Shown: positions 13,501-28,500 of the stretch, piece by piece
Numbering within the stretch: the stretch's first letter is position 1
How the letters are laid out: each line of letters begins with the position of its first letter
Source: Acanthornis magna
Lineage: Eukaryota; Chordata; Aves; Passeriformes; Acanthizidae
Length of the DNA stretch: 64,000 bases
Assembly (NCBI GenBank): GCA_036785705.1
Contig: JAWUZG010000056.1
Span: 10,045,001 to 10,109,000, forward strand
Reading direction: 5' to 3'
The notes under the pieces: model-generated
What the model was told of the DNA's origin: nothing
Database searches by the model: none
Seen by the model: the letters and a program-made list of their open reading frames with translations, nothing else
Position numbers and translations under genes: made by a program

Positions 13501-16500
13501 GGAATGGAATTGTGTAAGAATTACTGTCTGGAAAGTAGGTTCTGAAAGAGCAATAAACAGATTATTTGTCACTTTTCGTGCATAAAAAGTAGAATTGCTG
13601 ATAAACATGCAGAAGTGGTGATGAGAAATAGCATGCTGTTGTGAGAAGAAGTTAATTCTAAAGCAAATCAACTTAAAATTACAATTTTTGACTGTCAGTG
13701 TATCTGGCTAGGTACAACTTCTGTTGACAGTCTTGTTCTGCTTCCTCTGCACAGCTTGCCTGGGGCTCTGTATTGGATCATCTTGACCACATTTTTTGCT
13801 GATAATGCATTCACTAAAACTGTCACTATGGCACTGCCAAGGGGCTTTTTACTTTAGATAAATATGTAGTTGTATAGTAACTTTTAAAGCTAATAGTCCT
13901 AAATATTTGCAACATATCTTTTAGTGTTAGCAGCTCTTGAACTTTGACAAATTAAAAAATATTTGGTCCAAATGCATAAGCTTTGAGCTTAAAGCTGTAA
14001 ATCACTGTTAAAAATGCCCACATCTCATCTATGTTATGTCTCCTGTAGTTGGTCTGCACTGGTGCTTAAAACTATTTGCCAAGTAATTACTAAGACTCAA
14101 ATAAACTTCTTTGGTGTTGAATGTATAATGAATAGGTCTGACTTCAGCAAAGGTGATGTAAGTATATCCTGGGTTTACAGAAATTGGAATTAGGTTATCC
14201 ATGACTTTTCCCTGCTCTTTGATAGGCTCTCTGATAAACCAGAGTTGTGTGTAAGTGATCTTTCTAATCTTGCATGTGGGCATTGAGGATGTGTAGGTGC
14301 TTGGTGTCCTAATAAGGGGGCCCAATGTTTTCAGTCTTAAAAAAATTTAAAAAAAGGAAAAAAAATTGAACTTTTGGATAATCTGATTTGTATTTAAATA
14401 GATTTTCAGTAAAGTCATCAAAGAAGCAGAAATCTCTGGTCTTGGAAATGCAGGAGGGCAATTGGGTAGTCATGAATTATGCAGTGCAGTTACATGTTTT
14501 AAGAAGAGAAAAATATTTACATGTTTTAAGGATTTTAGTTTCCTGTTCTGCATATGCAGGCTGTGATTTATGTGTTGCTTGATCTCTGCTATTCGACAAA
14601 CTAGGATTTATTTCTTTTGTTTCAAATGGTGCAAAAGAAATAACAACCATAGCATGTTACTCTAACAGAAAAATTGTGCAGTTGGCTATTTTATAGCAAC
14701 TCTAAGTCAGACTTCATGCGGGACCCAGCTACAAGGTAACACACTGGTTTATGGTTCTATTAAGTTGTGATATTCTTGCACAGCTTTAAATCCATGGATA
14801 ATTCTGTGACTGTTGATGTGCTGAAAGCTGACTAGATCCTCTTGAGTTCAGGCCTGTGTGATGTATTTAATGATAACTTTTGCAAGAGCCTGTAGGAGCC
14901 ATCTTCCTGATAAGCTAGGGTAGTTTAACCTGAGAAGAGAGTGAAGGATGCAGTTTCTGCGTTTAATTCCAGGGCATTGTGTTGGAACTGGTCACATAAT
15001 GTTCTGGGAGCATGAAGTGTATTCAATTCCTCTTAGGAGCTATGAATCAGAGTAGTGCTCTCTTCCAGAACTATGACTGACAATATGCCAGCATTCTCTA
15101 AAACAAGGCAGAGCATAGATTTTCACTAGACTGAGTGGCAATTGTAGCTGTCATATGAAGAGAGCAGAAATGAAGAGGTAATGTAAAGCTTACAGGTTTA
15201 GGGCAGAGAGGTCATTAAAGGAGTCAGCCCAGCCTTGTACACACACCTTCCCACTGCATGTGGAGGTGCAGTGTTTGTGCAATCAGCTTTGACAGCTGGA
15301 TGCCATCAGATGCAGGATAAAGTTGCATAGCAACTTGGATCACCCTAAATCCAGGCTGTGGTAGCCTTGCTCTACCCTCAGGGTAAGGTCCTGCCCACTT
15401 CCTTGAGTCATCTCTGGGTGCTTGTGTGATCACACCCTAAGCTGTTAGAGGCAGCTTATCAATCTCAAAATCAACCCAGCTCCAATGTGTGATCAGCTTT
15501 CAGGTGGAGTAACCCACTGAAGAACTCACAGCACACAGGAGTTGCTACTACCGGGGCAAGGGAAGTGGAGGGAATGTCTCAACAGGGATGAAAAGGATTT
15601 AGAGAAGGCTAAGCAGCTGTGGAAAAGTACCTTAAGGATTATTAGAATGTTTTCTTCACTGAGTAGAATAAACTATGCTTTGTAAGGGATTTGTATCTCA
15701 CTGAGGTTCTGAATGATGAGCCAACAAGGAATCTCTGCTAGCAGCTCACCCTGGGTTAGTTGTGACTGTCGTGATTGTGATAATATATGACGAGAGGGTA
15801 AAAAGATCTACCCCTAATCCAGCAAACCTGGAGTCCAAACAGGGCAATTGAATGGTTTAGGTGATCAACCTGGATGGAGGTAAAAGGAATGTTCCTGGTG
15901 AAAGCAGCACCTCAAGCTATGCAAGGTCTTACACAGTGAAGTCTGAGAAGCTTCAGCCTGACTTCAGTGAAAGATGGAATGCTGCTGAAGGGGAAAGGAA
16001 ACACATTTCTTCAGTGGAGGAAAGAATGCCTTTATTTGAACTGAGAGGAGTGTCTGGCGAAGGAAGTTCTGCTCAGTTGGAGTCACTAGTGTGACAAATG
16101 ATGTACAACAGAGACACAGGTTAGGGTGGAGTCGTCAAAGGATGTTAAAGGTAGCAAGAGGCAAGATAGTCAGTAAAAAATAAATGTGGTGGAATTTCTC
16201 ATGTTCTCTCAATACTCTGGGCAAAACAGAATGGTTTAAGGGACTTCTTTGACAATGACTTATTAGCATCTGTAAAATCAATCTTTGAATATAGTCATGA
16301 GAGACATCCAATACAGAAACATCTCAAATCACACAGGAGCAAGGAGTAAGAAAATAATATGAAAGGCTCTCATATTACTTGGAAAGGAAGTGTGTAAAGG
16401 GGTTATTTAAATTTCTGATTTTAAGCATTTTGGTTTATAGTGTAATCACTCTTTCTCATCTTTGCAGTGGGTATATATGAGTATATCAAAAGGAAGCCAC

Positions 16501-19500
16501 ACCTTCCTTACAAGCACACAGAGCAACTTCAGAAAGGGGGATTGTTTTAAGGCCAAATCAGAATAGTATTACTGCCAAGTGAAATTTTGCACTTGGAACC
16601 TATGGAGGGAGGAAGAAGTGTTAATGTGGTAACAGCCAGTGGAATGCACACAGTGTGCAACTTGTCATTCACAGCTCCAGCTCCTCTCCACGCAGAGGAA
16701 ATGGGATGAAATATTGCCCAGTTGTACCTGAAACAAGGTGCTGAAAGAGAGGCAGAAAATGGTTCTGCCAGGGTGTGTACCCAGCACTGAGGTGCTGCTC
16801 GTTCTGGTCACCCTGAGGAGGAAGGGCTGTCTCTTGTGGGATGTACCCACTGCCTCCACTGCTCTGCAGTGCTCATGCATGTTCTGTCTCGTTATATTGG
16901 CTGGATAAGCAAGTGCCAAACAGACCATAGTTTAGAATAAAAATGCCCACATTTTACTTTTCAAAGAAATTCAGATATTTTTTTTAAACAAGATTTTGGA
17001 GCTGAGTGAGAAGTCAGGGAAATTGAAAAGTGAGAAAGGATAATCACTACACATTTTTTATGGCCCTTTGATAACTTTACATTTCTCATTTTAGGGTATG
17101 CTGACTTTCACAAACAAGATTTGAAACACATTAGGGAACATATTTTAGATTTGCAAAATGAAATATGGAAGTAAAAGTGAGATTCCGTCAGCATGGAGAT
17201 TTATGGTTTCAGGTATGCCATGGTTCTTGGCTATTTGAACTCTCATATAAATTTATTTGAATTACTGTCAGAGACTTTTGTGTAATGAGGTTTTCTCATT
17301 AAAAGCACCTGTATCTTTTCTTCTGAAAATTGGACAGTCTTGAGTCTCGACACTGTTACATTTTTAAGTAGGCTTGCAGATCAGATAATATGCCTGTGTC
17401 CAAAAATTTAGATAGGTTTATTACATTTGGATTCCCACAAAGATGTTTTTCCATAGAGATGTGTACAATAATGATGACTTTGAATTTCCTGATTTATTAA
17501 TGCATGTGTAAGCATCAGTGTTGAGTTCTTTAGGAAACAGTGGAGGTTTGTCAGGAAGATTTCAAGGTTTTGCAGTACAAAGTAGTTTTTGTTGTACAAT
17601 GCATGTGCTGAAGAATAGCTGTAGCAGACAAGTTTGACTAAAATGCTCAGATATAGTGTGACGTGTCACCACCTGGTGCGAAATGAGTCACTCTCTATAG
17701 AAGTGCAAAATCACATTATAGAGTCTAGAGTCTTGTACTTTATTCATATATGAACAAGACTGTCCTTTGTCCATGATACTGCTTTTCTTCAGTATCTCTA
17801 TGCATCTAATGTAAGCCCATAGACAGCATTGCATTGGTGTATGTGCCATCTCATGCTAATGATCTGTTTGGTTTGTACTGTTTGCCTCCATTTTCTCAGG
17901 GTTCAGTATCTTACTCCCCTTTTTCAATACTTTTTTAGATTTGATCAAAGACTAAGTGTAGTTGTCAAACTGGAGTGGCTGTTTTGTCATAATTAGAAAT
18001 ACTGTCCTGAGAGCTGTGTTTATTCGGGCTTGCTTCAGAACAATTGTTTATGTTGTGACTGAACAGTTGCAATGATTAGGAAAGATCATTTAGTGCTGGT
18101 TGGAAGGACCACATCTAGAAGTCATCAAAAGGCAGTGGGAAACCTTTCTGTGCAGAGAAATGGAGCAAGTCTGGAGAAAGCATGAGAGAGAGTTACTGGA
18201 CCTCCATGGTTTATGCAATGGTGTGGAGATGAAAGCTTTATTTAGGAATATGATTTTTCTTGTTGCAGTGTGTCTGGATTTTGCAACAAGTTGGATTTAT
18301 AGGCAAGGAGGAGTAGGAGGCATGTAGGTAACTTGAAAAACTGAGTTTGCCATGAGATGGACACAGTTTCTGGAATATACTTCTCAGTGTTTTTGCTGCC
18401 TGCAAAGTTCAGCAGCTGCCAAGGGCATCAAGAATAAAAGCACTGTGGTTTAGAAGTGCCTATGTGAAGCCTGCATTTCTTACTCTTTCATCCCACTGGT
18501 GTGGTCAGTTAAAGTGAAAATGGCAGCGTTAGTGGGTGCACTCAGCCTGTGTGGATACCTGGGAAGAAGGCCAAGTCTGACAGGGATTCCAAGTTTAAAG
18601 CATTTAAGACTTTAGATCATGATCACTATGTGTCTAAGAATTACAGAACTAGAAACACTGGCTGTGCCCAAGTTCAGCTGGTTTAAGAGCCTGTAGGACC
18701 CAGAGGTAGAAGTCCAATTTCAGGATAATGGTATTACTGCAGCAGATTGTCTGGGTAAGTTAATAACAAGTTCTATTAATCACTGGGTGGTCCAGCTCAT
18801 TTGGGAGAGACTATGGGGGAGCAGAGGGGGAAAGAATAGCGTTTCAATTGTTCTTTATTGGAGTTCAACTCCATTGGACAGAACGGCCTGGAATAGCAAG
18901 TGCTGGGCCACTGCTACTGAGATGGTGTTCTAGGTCTCTGTGGCTGGAATCAAGCTTCTGCTTTGTGACAGCTGCTCTTCTTTCCTTTCAATGTACAACA
19001 CATTTCCTTTCACATTGTTCAGTGGCTAATGCTTAAACTCTGTGCTAGTGGTTAAAAAGAATAAGGAATGCGTGTAATTAGGAAGCGGAGAAAGCCGCTT
19101 TATGGTATGGGAAAGAAATAAAAGACACTTTTTACAACTACCGTTGAGGGTCCTGCCATAATTATCTGGATGTGATTACTGACTACTTAATAGTGTTTTG
19201 TCAAAATTGTAGTAAATAAAATTATCTCAAAGAAATACTGTATGCATTATAAGAGAAAGGACCTGGTCTTTTAGGTTTATTAAGTGGTGGAATACATTCC
19301 TTTAAACACTTTCTCCTAGAATTACATTAAACATTCTATATGCTTCTAGCTCATGTATTTAATGTTATCTGGTAGAGCTGGAGGTCTCACCTGAAGCTTA
19401 AATCAACACGTGTCTTGCTGCTGACAGGTTTGAAGGCAGGAGACTCGAGTCCCATTTAAAAAATGAAGGGTCTAATACACACTGATAACATTTTGTCTAA

Positions 19501-22500
19501 GTGACAGATTTCTAATCAAAAGCCTTTGCTCTTGCAGTGGTTTAGAACCAAGGGGTATTGCATTTTCTGAGCCTGGCACTCAGTACTTTATAAGCCATTT
19601 GGCAAGTAGGTGTTCACAGTCAGTGTAAGTGGTGATGCTTATCTCTGGTGTCCTTAAGTTCAAGTGTCCCTGCATCCATGGGAAAGTGCTTTTGCAATTT
19701 AAAGGCAGAAGGTCAAATTTAATGAAATGTGGAGTCATAAAGGGTGTGTATCTATGTGATAGAAAGCAAAGCTGATAGAAGGTGGATTTTCAAGGAAAGG
19801 TTTATTTCAACTCTCCTTGAAAGCAAAGGTAGTTTTTATCTCTTTCTGGCTGTTTTCTTCCTGCTCCTTTTGTTATTATCTGTTTCTCAAAATAACAACA
19901 AGTACATGATCTTCTCTGGGATGTTCTCTACAGTATTTTTGTCCTAGGACTCTTCATTCTTTTAACCTTGAGTTGAAATTATAAATTACCAGGATAAACC
20001 AGTCTTGTACTTTGATAAAAGAACATGAGAGTGTACCAATAAATGACTCCTGAACAGAGCACTGAAGAGAACAAAAGTATTTGCATCTCTTGATGGGAAC
20101 AGAAAAGAGACACTAGCAGGGAAAAAGGAAGGAGGGGCTGGCTTGGGGGAGAGAATATTTAGAATGGAAGTTTGAATAAATTTTTATCATCTGTAGATGA
20201 ACAAAGTAACTGGTCATTCTGAAATGTTTCATTTCCTAAGTATCATTTCTCTAAACATTTTATCAAGCCACTGCTCCTAGCTGTGGGAACATTTTTTTTT
20301 ACACTTACGCAGCAAAAATGGAACAATAGCTGGACAGTTCGTGGCCCCTCTGAGACGGGCTTCATATTGGAACTAACATCATGATTAGACCTTTTTCTGG
20401 AAAAAGTGTGTTTGTGTGTATGAGATTTGCTCAGGTTTTGAACAGGCCATACATACAGCAGAGGTGGAGAGAAGTGTATGTTAGAACAAAACAAGGGAAA
20501 CTGAAAGAAACATAAGGCAAAGAGAGGTAAGTGATAATGAGGGGTGAGGCAACCGACAGAAAAACAAACTAAATGGAAGCCGTGCTAGTGAAAAGTGACT
20601 AAAATGAAAAAAAAAAAAAGTGTACCTGTGCTTAGAAACGAGGAAAAAACAACATTTCTCAGAATGCACGGCTGGCTTAACATCTCTGTGAGAGAGAAAA
20701 ATTACAAGGCTTAATAGAAATGCTCAAGAGATGGGCGAGAGTGACAGCTCTGCACTCCTGTGCTGCAAGCTGAGGTGAGCACAGCCAGGACACTGCCAGG
20801 AAAACCTGGCACAGAGCTGACTGCCCCTGGCACAGAGCTGGGGTAACAGAGTCTGTGTCAGTGGTAAAGTGATTTCCTTGCTCTACCCTTCTCTGGTTAT
20901 TGTTTCAGTTTTTGAGCACTGAGCCAAACTCTTCTACTTCTCAGTCTCAAAGACGATGATCCCCTGACAAAGAGCAGGCTTTGTCCTGGTATTTGAACCT
21001 GTGGCGTTGATTTAACCTTGAATGGACAGAGGAGCATCAGTTTCACTGTCTCTCTCCCAGGAAGGTAAGCAGTGTTTGTGCATCAGCCTTGCACAGGAGC
21101 TTCAGCAGTCTCCAAATTGTCCCTGGGACCCTGGGAACCCAGCAGGTAGTGGCTGCTTAGGCAATGCTCTGAATTGCTACATCCCTTCTTGCCAGGGGCA
21201 TTCCTGCACCTCTTCTCCAGTGTCTGAACTGTGCTGGTTGGTACAGCTTTGGGCTGCCTCTCACCAAAGGCTCTGAAACTGGGATCCTCAGGCTAAAAGA
21301 AGAAATTGTAGCAAACCTCTTCTGAAAATAGAGCTAAATTCAAATAGGTTCACAAAAGAAATACGGGACTTTAAAGTGCTAATATTTTAAATAGGACTCA
21401 GAATTTAATTATGGAACATTAAATGTGCTACCCTTTCAAAAGCAGTAATTTCTGCCATGGTTTCCTTTAAAATTTTGTTTTTGCAAACTCTGGCACTGGG
21501 CATACAACTGAGAGAAGTGCCATCTTGAGCTGATTTTGCAAGTGCAAAGGACTGGGTTACGAGAAGTAACAAAAGGAGGCATGTAGTGGCCTCCTGGAAG
21601 AAATCAGTGCACTCATTGCAGAAAAAAGAATGTGTGAAAAATGGGACTCCTGTGCAAAATTTAATATTACTACGTGTGCCTTTTGGGTAGGTAGGATTGC
21701 CATTGCTTTGCAAATAATCATGCAGTGTTTCTTTGTGGAAGTATATCTTTGCATTTGCACTGCCAGGGCACTGCCAAGCCAGGAGCTATCAATCTGACTT
21801 TGTTGTGCAAGTTCGCCTTCTTTCTAGAGTATTCAACTTTCTGTGTACTTTTTAAGCATCTAGCTTATTTTTGTGAAAGAAGTATTTGCTGATTGTCAGA
21901 ATTCTTAATGCTGTTTGAAATGTGTTAGGCCAGAGTGCTATGGATCTTGCTATATGCATTGTAGTTTGCAAGAAGTCATGGGTCCAGACATGCACAGGTA
22001 AATCCATAGTCAAGCAATAGTTTAAATATTGGCAATCTCTGTAGTGAATTTCTCTGTGAAAATTGTAAACTGTACACAGAAGCTGCCCTAAACTGCATGT
22101 GCCCTAAATCTATACATTTTGGATGTATAGATTAATTAAGAAAATACCCACAACCTATCTGGCAATTATTTTTGAATGTAAAGAACAGAAGCTTTTGCTA
22201 TGCTGTGCCAGAAGAAACTCAAGGACAAAATCTTTCTTGCAAAGAAGGCATTTAGTAATACTAATGCGGTAGTAGTAGTTTAGCTGCTCTCAGCTGTTTA
22301 TGACTAGAATCTGAAATGAAACAGAGCTCATATCTTGGCAGTGTTGAGTCCTGTGTGCTTCTCTGATGAGTCTCTTGGGTTAGACTCTTAAGAAGTATTT
22401 ACATGCCTAGAGATTTAGATAAGCACTTGGTGGGGTGTTCAAAAGCATCCAGGTCCCTAATACCTCTTGGCCTACTTAAGGGAATATGGGAGTGTGTATA

Positions 22501-25500
22501 TGCACATGTGTGTGTGTGTATAAAGCCTGTTGATTAATTCTATTATTTTGAAGCAAAATCATATAAAATTTAATAGAAAATAACATTCCGTCCCAGCCAC
22601 GGAGTTATTTCACAAATACTGCTATGCTTGTATCTTTTTTTCCTATAATTTTTAGTTTTGTTCTTGTTTTTTGTTACTTGCTTGTATTTGTTGAAGCAAA
22701 GGGAAAAGTTGTTAATCCTTGTGAGTTCTGACCTGCATGGAAAAGAATGTCCTTTGACACATAATTTTGCAGAGTGTTTTGAGTGTTATCACTCAAAATT
22801 TGAAAACTTGGAACCATCTAGTCATATCTGTTTTAACGTGGAAAATAGATATAAACACTTTTCACTTTTCTACAGACTGGGTACAGTAAAATCTTTCTTG
22901 CATAGAGTGTACACTCATCTTTTAATTTTTTGCAACAAAATCTGGAATTGCATTCTCATAATAAATAAATTGCATTCCCATAATAAATAAATTGTGCAGC
23001 TCACAATTTGCTTCCCATAAACATGACTTTCCCTTGTTTTGCTGGCTCAAAAATACAGTTAGAGTATTTTATTTGAGACAGCATTCCTCAGAGCAGAGTG
23101 GAGACCTGGGACTCTGGCATTCTTATTTCAGAGTTAGCAGTTGTTTACTGAGTAGTCAAGGACAAGTCAGTTTAACCCAAATTCAAGCGTCTAGTCTTTC
23201 AGTTCCTCCCCTACATCACTGCTGTATTAGGAGCTTGAATGTATGGTTTCAACCTGTATGAATTTGCTCCCCATGTTTCCTGTAGCATCCAAAGCTATGG
23301 CAGTGGTAGTTTTTGCTGAGAGCAAAAAAAAAAAGTAGTTTTTGCTGAGAGCAGGAAGTCTGGAATCCAGACATGTGAAAAAGCAGCACAAGTAGCATGG
23401 GCTCACTTTTAATGAGAGACTCGAGACCTTTGGAGTGTCGCAGAAAGGGTGAAGCTGTCCATTTCATTGTGAGGAGAAAATATGCTGAAATATGCTAAGA
23501 CCTTTCGAAGGGCATGCTTAGAGCAAGAGACAGCACCCTTCTCAATGTGCAGACTTCTTTGTAAGTCTAGATTACACAGTCTATATTTACACATACTTTG
23601 GCTGGATTTGGTTAATAAGGTTAATTTAAAAGGCTGCATGATTGTGTGCAGACTAGATCAGCTGGGTACAGGATTTGGAGTGTTGACCAAGCAACAGCAT
23701 TCCTGGCCCTACTTAAAATTCTCTTTCTGGCATAGTCTTACTTGCAGAACAACTTTAAGTGGTATCAGAGCTAAAATTCAATGTCTGATATTTCTGAACT
23801 AAATTAATTTCCCCCCAACACCAAACCACAGGTAATTTTGTGCCTAATTCTGGCAAAAAGTGACATACAAGAAATACACTAGGAAGAGCACAGGAATCAT
23901 GTGGGGTAGGTTCTCAGTATTGCTGTCAAATGAAGGAAATTAATTTTCTTTAAAGCAGATACAGCAAATATCAAATTGATTAATAAATAACATTTCAGTA
24001 GGTGTCATTGTTGACTTTCATAAAATACAGGACCATGACTGGCATATTGGCTTGTTTTCACAGATGGCTTAGTTGTTTAATGCTGGGTGCTTCATCTTAC
24101 CTAATTCATTGTAGACCTTTTCTGAGAGGAGGAGGTTACTGTATCTTTTGCTGCTTTCCTGAGAGATGTGTTTCTAAAGCACATCACATTCATACACTCA
24201 ATTTTTCTGATCTGTCAAGACCTTTACTCATGTCTGTGTTCCTTTTGTTTTTTTTCTTTTTGTTGAAAGAGCAGGAATCAAAAACTATTTAATGCATCCC
24301 GGAGTTCCTGGCAGCAGAAAGAATTGCAAGGATGCTGGGAACTTAGAGCTCTGGTCAAACACCCACATCCCAGACATTGTGTGGCAGATCTTTGTGTAAA
24401 GCCTTCATTGGCTTTGCCAAAATGGCTGCCTTCTCTTTTGAAAAATTTCTGTTGTGATTATCCTTCCACATGGCAGAATCTTTTGTTTAGACTATGTAAA
24501 ATCAGGTTGACTAATAACACTCTAAACTATTTTCTTCTGTCTTTTTTTTGGTTTGTGTAAGTCCTTCCTGAAGAAAAGAAGGCATTCTTCAACCAGTAAC
24601 CATGTTTGTCATGTTCTTGGGCTCTGTGTCTTTTCCTTTTTCTTTGAAGTGGTTTCCCAAGCAAAGGTTGTTAAGTTGATTAAATACATTGACATGTACC
24701 CAGGTGTCTTCAGCAGTCCTTATTCATACAAGTTGATCTAAGTTAGGGGAGTTCACACTAAATGGTACCACAGAACTGTTTATAAAAGAGCTGAAAGCAA
24801 CAGGAATTCTTGTCTGCAGAGAGAGTCTCACAGGGTTAGTTGGAAAGCAGAAGCTCTAGTTGATGGGTTGGTGAGGGGATTTTGCTGAAAGACAAATTGG
24901 ATTGTCTCTGAGAGGTGTATCTGGATTGCTGAAACTCCTCTTTCAGCGGGGAGTGCTGTCATTGCTCAGTTTCCCTGTGTGTACCGTGCTTGTAAGGGCT
25001 TTCTCAATCCCAGAACACATGGATTGCACTGTTTGAGCTTCCTTTCTGAGCAGAACTGAGCTGCCACTTCTGAGCCTTTGCCAGAGCTGTGCTGCTGCCT
25101 CTCAGCAGCTGTGGCTGTTCATTGATTCCGCGGGGAGCTGCCGGCCTTACGCTCCGGGTGTGAGCGGGCATTCTTCTCTGAGGAGCAGATGGGCACTTGT
25201 GATGGACTGGGGCCATTCCTGTTGGTACTGGCAGCTGGAGGGCTGACTGCAGAGGTCTCAGCTGATTGCCTGGCTGCACTTCTCTTCACTTTGGGTCATG
25301 CTCAGCCGTGGAGACTTTGCTCTGTGTTAGAAAGTAGACATTAATAATACTTGGCACAGGTCTGTACGTGACCCATTAATGGTGACGTGCTTGGTGCTGA
25401 GCTTGTGCTGCACTGGCAGCTCACAGAACATCTCCGGGTGGGAAAGATGGGTTTGGGGACAGCCTCAGATCTCCCTTTCCAGCAAGCCACGTTGCAAACA

Positions 25501-28500
25501 CCTTTCTCTTCTATTCCTCTCTAGCTGGCGTATCCTTGTGTAACTCAGTTCATCTGTCTTCCTAAAAATAATCTTCTGTGATCTTGTTGCTCCTGTTTGC
25601 CTGAGAAGTTACAAGTAATGAAGTAAAGGGTTCATAAATATTAGTGAGATAGGAATGTTCTTTGCGAATATAAACACTCTGGCAGTACTCTCATGCATTT
25701 CTTTAACTTTGTTTGTATGATTCAGAGATCTCTTGGTAGAAAAAGTATGTTTTGCTTCTTGGGAAACAGGCCCTTGAGATCCCTGGTGTCCTTTAGATGG
25801 CCTGGGTTGTTGTTTTTTTTTCTTATGTAAAGGAATTTCCTTCCAAAAACTGGGCTCTGAAAAATGAGATGGGGCTCAGTTTTTATATTTCATGTTCATA
25901 AGTTGTATGGAATTTTTAACATTAGAAAATATGTAAGAAATACTTTAATATTAATTTTGGTGTGTCTTCAAGTGTAACTCATTTCTCTACATATATTTAA
26001 AATCCTTCATATTTTACAAAAATAGTAATGTTTCTGGTATTTTAATTTTGTTGGCTGCAGGGACAAGATTTGCTATTGGGTCCATCAGAAATCCATAAGG
26101 AAGTTGATAGTGTTAGCACAGTCATGAGCTGTCCTTGAAGTATGGGCATGTCCTACAGTTCTTACTTTATGTTTCTGCTTTAAATATCTGAGAACAGACC
26201 TTCAGTGAAACATTAGGATGTGAATTCCTCTGGCCATGGATGTAGTTTTCTGGAGTTCTGGTTCAGCTGCTTGTGGTGGGTAATGGTTATGGGTGAATCA
26301 TCCCATTTCATGCAACACTTCTTTGTTTCCCTAAATTTCTATAGAAGTATACCCTGCCATGGATACTGACAGAATGCTGCTTAACTTTGTATCCTCAATA
26401 TGATTATAATTTTAATGTGTTCATGTCTCACATAAATCCCAAAATATTACTACGTTTTATAATTATGTATGAACTGTTACCAAAAGAGAAAGCTGCACTT
26501 CCTGAAATACCTGTGTACAAGCATTGTTAAATTCAGAGATATTTGATAGCACTTATGCAGCCATGGGAGCAATAACAAGTATTTGACTTCTAGGGCACAG
26601 CTTCTTGCACACCATAATTTTGATTAAATATTGGTAGGACCCAATTCAGCTGCTTGATTAATTTTTTCAAAGAAACCCAGTTCTCTCTGCTGCTGTCAGA
26701 AATCTTTCCTACCATTTTACCGAGCACTTTGGGGAAATCTGTGCCACTGCTCGCTGAAAGTTTAGTAGAAGAAAAAGTTACAAAATCCTCCATGTGAAGG
26801 TGATGACCCTCTGAGCTTGACACTGTGAGCTGCTGAGCACTCCGGGCTTCATCCAGCAAAGCACTTTAGCACCTACTGAGGATGAACTTAAATGATTTGC
26901 TGGAGGTGAGCCAGAGTGCTCTGTATTTGTGGGACTGAAATATCTGCACTTTGTAGTAGACCCTCTATTTACTTTGGAGAGCAGAATAAATCTTTTTTCT
27001 TTAAAGTACATCAGAGCAAGAGAATTTTTGTTTTCTTTGAAAACACAATGCACTGAGGCAACTCAAGAGTTCTTGTCGTCATTTAGTGCTTAACCTCTAA
27101 AATGGGGGATTTGTATTTTCTCCAAAGCATTAGGATAGAATGAGCTGTGTCAGTATAATGAAAAGAACAGGTCCAAGTACCAGTACACTTTCATAGTTTG
27201 GTTTTTTTTCTTTATTGTTGTAGGGGTATTTTAGGAGAAAATATCTTTTTAGGTATATATTACCCATTTTCTTTTGCAGATAATTTTGTACCCAAGGGCC
27301 AAGTACTGTGTTTCTTTAGCCTTTTGTTTAGATCTGTGTTTAAAATGTGCATCTTAGTTTAGTTTCTTAGTGTGGGGCGCTTCTTTCTCTCCTGAGCATC
27401 CACACCTTTAGAAAATCCCTAGCAGTCAATCACAGAGGTGCCTATTAGCTGCTCATTCACCTAGTCAGTAAAGCAGAATATTTTATTCTTTTTTAAGAGA
27501 ATATTTTTCTGTAACAGTGGCAAACTTTGTGCATCTAGCTCTGCCAGTGTGTACTCCTTTAAAGATGTACTAAGATGCAAGATATTAAATAAGCTGTGTT
27601 GTAGGTACAAGTTCTTGGTGGCCTGCACTACACGAACTAGTAGTAACTTTTTTTTGAGTGTGGGAGTGAGCAATTTATATGAAATATAGCAATCAGAAAA
27701 GAAGAAAAACAACTAATATACATAGCATTGTAGTAGAACTTGGAAGCACAAAAGAGGGAATTACAGATATTTGAGGTTAAACTACTTTTGATCTAGAAAA
27801 GAGGTTGAAATCTCGGTGTCTAATCTGATAGAGCCTTCTGGAAGAGCACAAAGAAGAAAATCTCTCCCTCCCCTTAGGAGGCTGAACAGTGCAAGGAGAT
27901 TCGACTTCATCTTGCCAGCCACCTTATTCTTCCCTTTGTTTGTGACAGGCTGAAATAAGATTCTTGAGAAAGCTCTTAGTATTGTCACATTGCGTTAAAC
28001 CAAATCGAGCAATTATGTGGCTGCAGGGAAATCACTGGAACCTTTAATGATTTATTAGGAGAAGCGTAACTATTATGTGTTAACCATGCTGGAATGTAGT
28101 ATTTTGTCCTAAGTACTGTATTTAAGATGTATTTAATGCATTTGTGCAGTTTGGCCCAGTTCTGTATCTATGGGAAATGCAGCCATACAGTTACATTATT
28201 TCCTGGCTCTCCGTGTGTTAACTTTGGGATGAATCTGTTCATTTTCCCAGTTGATTGCTTGCTTCCTTTTTAGAGAGAGAGGGAAATAAATTTAAAATCT
28301 TTCCATAGCCTTGGCTTTTTTGTTGAATAAAAAAATCTAGGTTTTGCCTCATGGGTTTGCCAGCGCACATATTTATCACAAATGCAGGAATTTTCTATCC
28401 CATTAAAGTTTCAACAGATAATTTCAGCAGATACTCTTTCAGAACAAAATAAATGCTATAACTTTGTAAAGAGTCATTAAAAGCTCTTAAGTCTTTAATA

